NCBI GenBank assembly: GCA_946479905.1
Contig: CAMLIA010000205.1
Location: 1 to 7,059, forward strand
DNA from: an uncultured Frankiales bacterium
GTDB taxonomy: Bacteria; Actinomycetota; Actinomycetes; Mycobacteriales; SCTD01
Reading direction: 5' to 3'
Length of the DNA stretch: 7,059 bases
Positions 4,153 through 7,059 of the stretch are shown piece by piece. How positions within the stretch are numbered: the first letter of the stretch is position 1; each line of letters begins with the position of its first letter. Below the pieces are notes generated by a model that saw only the letters and a program-made list of their open reading frames with translations, searched no databases and had not been told where the DNA came from. Position numbers and translations under genes: made by a program.

Positions 4153-6396
4153 GTGACGGCCCATCCGTCCTTTCGGCGCTGCGCCGAGGGAACGACGCTC
4201 CCCGAGGCGTGCGCCGGGATGGTCGACGACCTCCACGAGCGGTGGGACCTGCCGTCGGTCTACCTGCTCGTCGAGAACCGGCTGCGCTGCCAGGCGTCCC
4301 GCGGGTACTTCCAGGTCTCGGACGGGTTCACGGTCGAGACGGGTGTCATCGGCCGGGTGGTGCGCAGCGGCCGCGCCGAGGTCATCAAGGACGTCACGAA
4401 GGACCCGAGCTTCATCGCCGCCATCCCGGGACTGCGCGCCGAGGTCTGCGTGCCGGTCACGGTCGACGGGCGCGTCGTCGGTGCCGTCAACCTGGAGTCG
4501 AAGAGCTCGCTGAGCCGGGCGGCGATCGCCGACGCGCACGCGGCGGCCGACTTCCTGGCGAAGCGGATCGCGCAGCTGGGCGGGCTCCCCCAGCCGTCGC
4601 TGGCCGAGCGGCTGGCGCGCATCGCGATCGGGATCTCGAGCCAGACCGACTCCGGCGAGGTCCTCGCCAGGGCCCTCGACGGTGCGCGCGACCTGTCCGG
4701 CATGAGCAGCGCCGGCATCGCGCGGCTGCTGCCGACCGGCTGGGAGATCAGTGCCGCTGTCGGGCCCCTCGCCGGGCTCATCCAGCAGTGGGACGAGCGG
4801 GCCATCAGGGTGCTCGCCGGCTGGGTCTGGGCGGGCACCTCGTCGTACTTCCCCGACGGCGAGCACGTGCCGCCCGGGTACGAGTTCCTCGTCGGCGGCA
4901 TCCACGCGCTGTCGGTGCAGCCGCTCGTCGTCGCCAGCGAGGTCATCGGTCTGCTCGTCACCGCCGACAGCCGGCCGGGCGCGCACGACCCGGCGCTGAC
5001 GTCCGCGCTGGAGCTGCTCGCGGGTCAGACCGCGGCCACCCTGGCGATGGCCACGACGATGGAGCACCTGACCCACCAGGCGAACCACGACTCGCTGACC
5101 GGCCTGCACAACCGGCGAGCCCTGCTCGAGGCGCTGCAGGCGGACCTCGACGGCCGGGCCCCGTCCGCCGTCGTCCTCATGGACCTCGACGGCTTCAAGG
5201 CCGTCAACGACCGGCACGGGCACGCCGCGGGGGACGCCCTGCTCACGGCGGTCGGACGACGGCTGACCGCCTGCGCACGCCAGGAGGACCTCGTCTGCCG
5301 GCTGGGTGGCGACGAGTTCGCGGTCCTCGTGCGAGGGGTCAGCAGCGTCGAGGAGGCCGACGTCGCCGCCCGACGCTTCGTCCGGGCCGCCACGTCCGGC
5401 GGCGAGGGCGGCTGGCACGCCGGCGTCGGCGCGAGCGCGGGAGTGCGGCTCGTCGAGGGCGAGTCCCCCAGCAGCATCCTCGTCGACGCGGACCGCGCGC
5501 TCTACGCCGCGAAGGGCGCGGGCCGCGGCCGCACCGTCGCCTGGGAGCCACGGCTGCGCCAGGACGAGCTCGAGCAGGACGCCCTCGTCGCGGACCTGCG
5601 GCTGGCGCTGCAGCGCGACCAGCTCACGCTCGTCTTCCAGCCGGTCGCCGACATCCACACCCTCGCCGTCGTCGGGCTCGAGTCCCTCGCCCGCTGGCGT
5701 CACCCGATCCGCGGTGACGTCGCCCCGAACGTCTTCGTCGCCGCCGCGGAGCGCGCCGGCGTCGTCGCCGAGCTCACCCGCTGGGCGCTGCGCGTCGCCT
5801 GCGAGCAGGCCCGGACCTGGCCGGGCGCGCTGAAGGTGGCGCTCAACATCAGCGCGGCGCAGCTCGACGACGAGGGCGTCGTGGACGACGTCCGGACCGC
5901 CCTGCTGGAGACCGGCATCGAGCCGAGCCGCGTGGTGCTCGAGGTGACGGAGACCTTCGCCGTGCACGACCTGCCGCGGGCCAAGGAGACGCTGCACCAG
6001 CTGTCGGACCTCGGCGTGACGCTCGCCCTCGACGACTTCGGCACCGGCTACTCGAGCCTCACGCACGCGCAGGCGCTGCCCTTCGACATCCTCAAGATCG
6101 ACCGGTCCTTCGTGGCCGCTGCCGCGACCGGGGACCGGGCCGCCCTCGCGACCATCAGCGCGGTCGCGGCGCTCGCCGACCGGCTCCAGGTCGACCTCGT
6201 GGCGGAGGGGGTCGAGGACCTGGCGCAGCTCACCGACCTCAGCCGGCTCGGCTGCGGGTTCGCCCAGGGCTACGCCCTGGCCCGGCCCCTCACGGCCGAC
6301 CAGCTCGCCGGGGTCTTCGCCCGGCCCGGCCCCTGGCTGCTCGCGCAGCCGCGGATCCCGGCCCCCCGTCACGACCGGGCGGCCGTGCGCGCCTAG
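4153..6396 (+). CDS. GAF-GAF-GGDEF-EAL cyclic di-GMP synthase/phosphodiesterase
   Basis: A 747-residue soluble signalling protein. Two GAF-type sensor domains (about 18-142 and 148-303) precede a short linker helix. The GGDEF domain (about 310-465) has [10 protein letters not shown] (313-322), metal ligand Asp344 in MDLDGF, Asn352/Asp353 for substrate, and the intact GGDEF signature (385-389). An inhibitory I-site RxxD (Arg376, Asp379) lies exactly five residues before it. The EAL domain (about 478-725) keeps every metal/catalytic position: Glu510 (as ESL, not EAL), Asn565, Glu597, Asp627/Asp628 in [10 protein letters not shown], Lys648, Glu685 and Gln705. Both synthesis from GTP and hydrolysis to pGpG therefore look possible, with the GAF domains presumably choosing. 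There is no membrane helix or signal peptide. GTG at 4153 is the best start: the frame is open further upstream, but only over the MaoC gene and the intergenic gap. The stop overlaps the -10 of the next gene. Confidence 0.93.
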   Translation: MTAHPSFRRCAEGTTLPEACAGMVDDLHERWDLPSVYLLVENRLRCQASRGYFQVSDGFTVETGVIGRVVRSGRAEVIKDVTKDPSFIAAIPGLRAEVCVPVTVDGRVVGAVNLESKSSLSRAAIADAHAAADFLAKRIAQLGGLPQPSLAERLARIAIGISSQTDSGEVLARALDGARDLSGMSSAGIARLLPTGWEISAAVGPLAGLIQQWDERAIRVLAGWVWAGTSSYFPDGEHVPPGYEFLVGGIHALSVQPLVVASEVIGLLVTADSRPGAHDPALTSALELLAGQTAATLAMATTMEHLTHQANHDSLTGLHNRRALLEALQADLDGRAPSAVVLMDLDGFKAVNDRHGHAAGDALLTAVGRRLTACARQEDLVCRLGGDEFAVLVRGVSSVEEADVAARRFVRAATSGGEGGWHAGVGASAGVRLVEGESPSSILVDADRALYAAKGAGRGRTVAWEPRLRQDELEQDALVADLRLALQRDQLTLVFQPVADIHTLAVVGLESLARWRHPIRGDVAPNVFVAAAERAGVVAELTRWALRVACEQARTWPGALKVALNISAAQLDDEGVVDDVRTALLETGIEPSRVVLEVTETFAVHDLPRAKETLHQLSDLGVTLALDDFGTGYSSLTHAQALPFDILKIDRSFVAAAATGDRAALATISAVAALADRLQVDLVAEGVEDLAQLTDLSRLGCGFAQGYALARPLTADQLAGVFARPGPWLLAQPRIPAPRHDRAAVRA

Positions 6397-6406
6397 TGTC
6401 GTCCGC
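6394..6406 (+). promoter_or_regulatory. -10 element of a predicted leaderless promoter for hisN
   Basis: TAGTGT (6394-6399) fits TAnnnT, and after 7 nt comes GTG at 6407, the same geometry as at 2516-2529. The first three bases are also the stop codon of the GGDEF-EAL gene. No Shine-Dalgarno sequence precedes 6407. No -35 is recognisable. Read-through from the upstream gene is also possible, since only 10 bp separate the two coding regions. Confidence 0.45.
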
Positions 6407-7059
6407 GTGCCGCACGCCGACGACCTCGCCCTGGCGCACCGCCTCGCCGACGCCGCGGACGCGATCACCCTCGCGCGCTTCCGCGCGCTGGACCTGCACG
6501 TCACCAGCAAGCCCGACCTCTCGCCGGTCTCCGACGCCGACCTGGCGGTCGAGACCGAGGTACGACGGCTGCTGGCCGACGCCCGTCCCGCCGACGCCGT
6601 GCTGGGCGAGGAGCACGGCGTCACCGGCGACGGTCCCCGGCAGTGGGTGGTCGACCCGATCGACGGCACCAAGAACTTCGTCCGTGGCGTGCCGGTCTGG
6701 GCCACCCTGATCGCGCTGCGCGTCGACGGCAGCGTTGCGGTCGGCGTGGTCAGTGCGCCCGCGCTCGGGCGCAGGTGGTGGGCGTCCCGGGGGGCCGGCG
6801 CCTTCGCCGACGGCCGGCCGATCCGGGTGTCGTCGGTGGCGGCCCTGTCCGACGCGCACCTCTCGTACAGCTCGCTGACCGGATGGGAGGACCAGGGCCG
6901 GCTCGACGGGCTGCTGGAGCTGTCGCGGTCGTGCTGGCGGACCCGGGCGTTCGGGGACTTCTGGTCGCACGTGCTGGTCGCCGAGGGCGCAGTGGACGCG
7001 TCCTTCGAGCCGGAGGTGTCGCTGTGGGACCTCGCGCCGCTGCAGGTGATCGTCGAGGA
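6407..7059 (+). CDS. hisN: Histidinol-phosphate phosphatase of the inositol monophosphatase family (partial)
   Basis: The first 217 residues of an inositol-monophosphatase-superfamily enzyme; the window ends before the stop, with perhaps 40-50 residues missing. The magnesium-binding signatures are GEEHG (67-71), DPIDGTKNF (83-91, with Asp83 and Asp86) and SLWDLAPL (205-212, with Asp208). [12 protein letters not shown] after the first Asp motif, [18 protein letters not shown] (116-133) and [20 protein letters not shown] (183-202) closely follow the actinobacterial HisN pattern rather than generic SuhB, so the likely role is L-histidinol phosphate to histidinol in histidine biosynthesis. A myo-inositol-phosphatase activity cannot be excluded. 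GTG at 6407 is chosen because it gives the normal short N-terminus and follows a -10 by 7 nt. It is not beside other his genes in the visible sequence. No signal peptide, so cytoplasmic. Confidence 0.87.
   Translation, partial: MPHADDLALAHRLADAADAITLARFRALDLHVTSKPDLSPVSDADLAVETEVRRLLADARPADAVLGEEHGVTGDGPRQWVVDPIDGTKNFVRGVPVWATLIALRVDGSVAVGVVSAPALGRRWWASRGAGAFADGRPIRVSSVAALSDAHLSYSSLTGWEDQGRLDGLLELSRSCWRTRAFGDFWSHVLVAEGAVDASFEPEVSLWDLAPLQVIVE

Noticed and set aside
3414..5717. 767-residue plus-strand open frame in a second reading frame
   Set aside because: Arg/Ala/Gly-rich shadow overlapping three confidently identified genes in other frames.
4045..6705. 886-residue minus-strand open frame
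   Set aside because: Antisense shadow of the GGDEF-EAL gene and hisN; low-complexity Arg/Gly/Asp/Val composition typical of GC-rich reverse frames, no recognisable domain.
1..7059. Mobile element, defence island, CRISPR array, tRNA or riboswitch
   Set aside because: No transposase, recombinase, spaced direct repeats, tRNA-like fold or long untranslated leader was seen; genes cover nearly the whole window.

Overview
The window is very GC-rich, uses GTG starts freely and packs genes tightly on both strands. With an MceA-type MCE protein and a HisN-type phosphatase of mycobacterial/streptomycete style, this points to a chromosomal segment of a high-GC Actinomycetota. The genus cannot be fixed from the sequence alone. 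I see no transposase, integrase, tRNA, rRNA, CRISPR array or phage gene.

Layout. (1) Positions 1-1111, minus strand: a TetR-family regulator whose stop overlaps the start of a ferritin-like diiron protein (ATGA overlap). The diiron gene runs out of the window at position 1. Upstream of the regulator, about 1123-1169, are two tandem copies of a GACACG-N9-CGTGTC-type palindrome over a TTGACA promoter, most simply an autoregulatory operator. (2) Positions 1167-2441, minus: an MceA-like MCE protein standing alone, without YrbE/MlaE permease or other MCE genes beside it. (3) A divergent promoter region (2442-2528) with a 6-bp-arm palindrome separates it from (4) a plus-strand pair: a TRIC/YadS-type seven-helix channel protein and, 4 bp later, a small flavodoxin-fold protein. 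(5) A minus-strand MaoC/NodN-like hydratase (3582-4058) overlaps the flavodoxin gene tail to tail by 10 bp. (6) Divergent from it, 4153-6396 encodes a soluble GAF-GAF-GGDEF-EAL protein for cyclic di-GMP turnover with both catalytic signatures and the inhibitory I-site intact. (7) Ten bases later a HisN-type histidinol-phosphate phosphatase starts at 6407 and is cut by the window end.

The genes do not form one pathway. The tightest functional units are the tetR-diiron operon with its tandem operator and the TRIC-flavodoxin pair. A recurring local theme is leaderless-looking initiation: a TAGnnT -10 element followed after 7 nt by a GTG start, seen at 2516-2529 and 6394-6407, with a weaker version at the tetR start. 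No convincing wholly new biological system is visible. The tandem operator and its diiron enzyme, the orphan MCE gene, and the dual-active cyclic di-GMP protein deserve the closest look.
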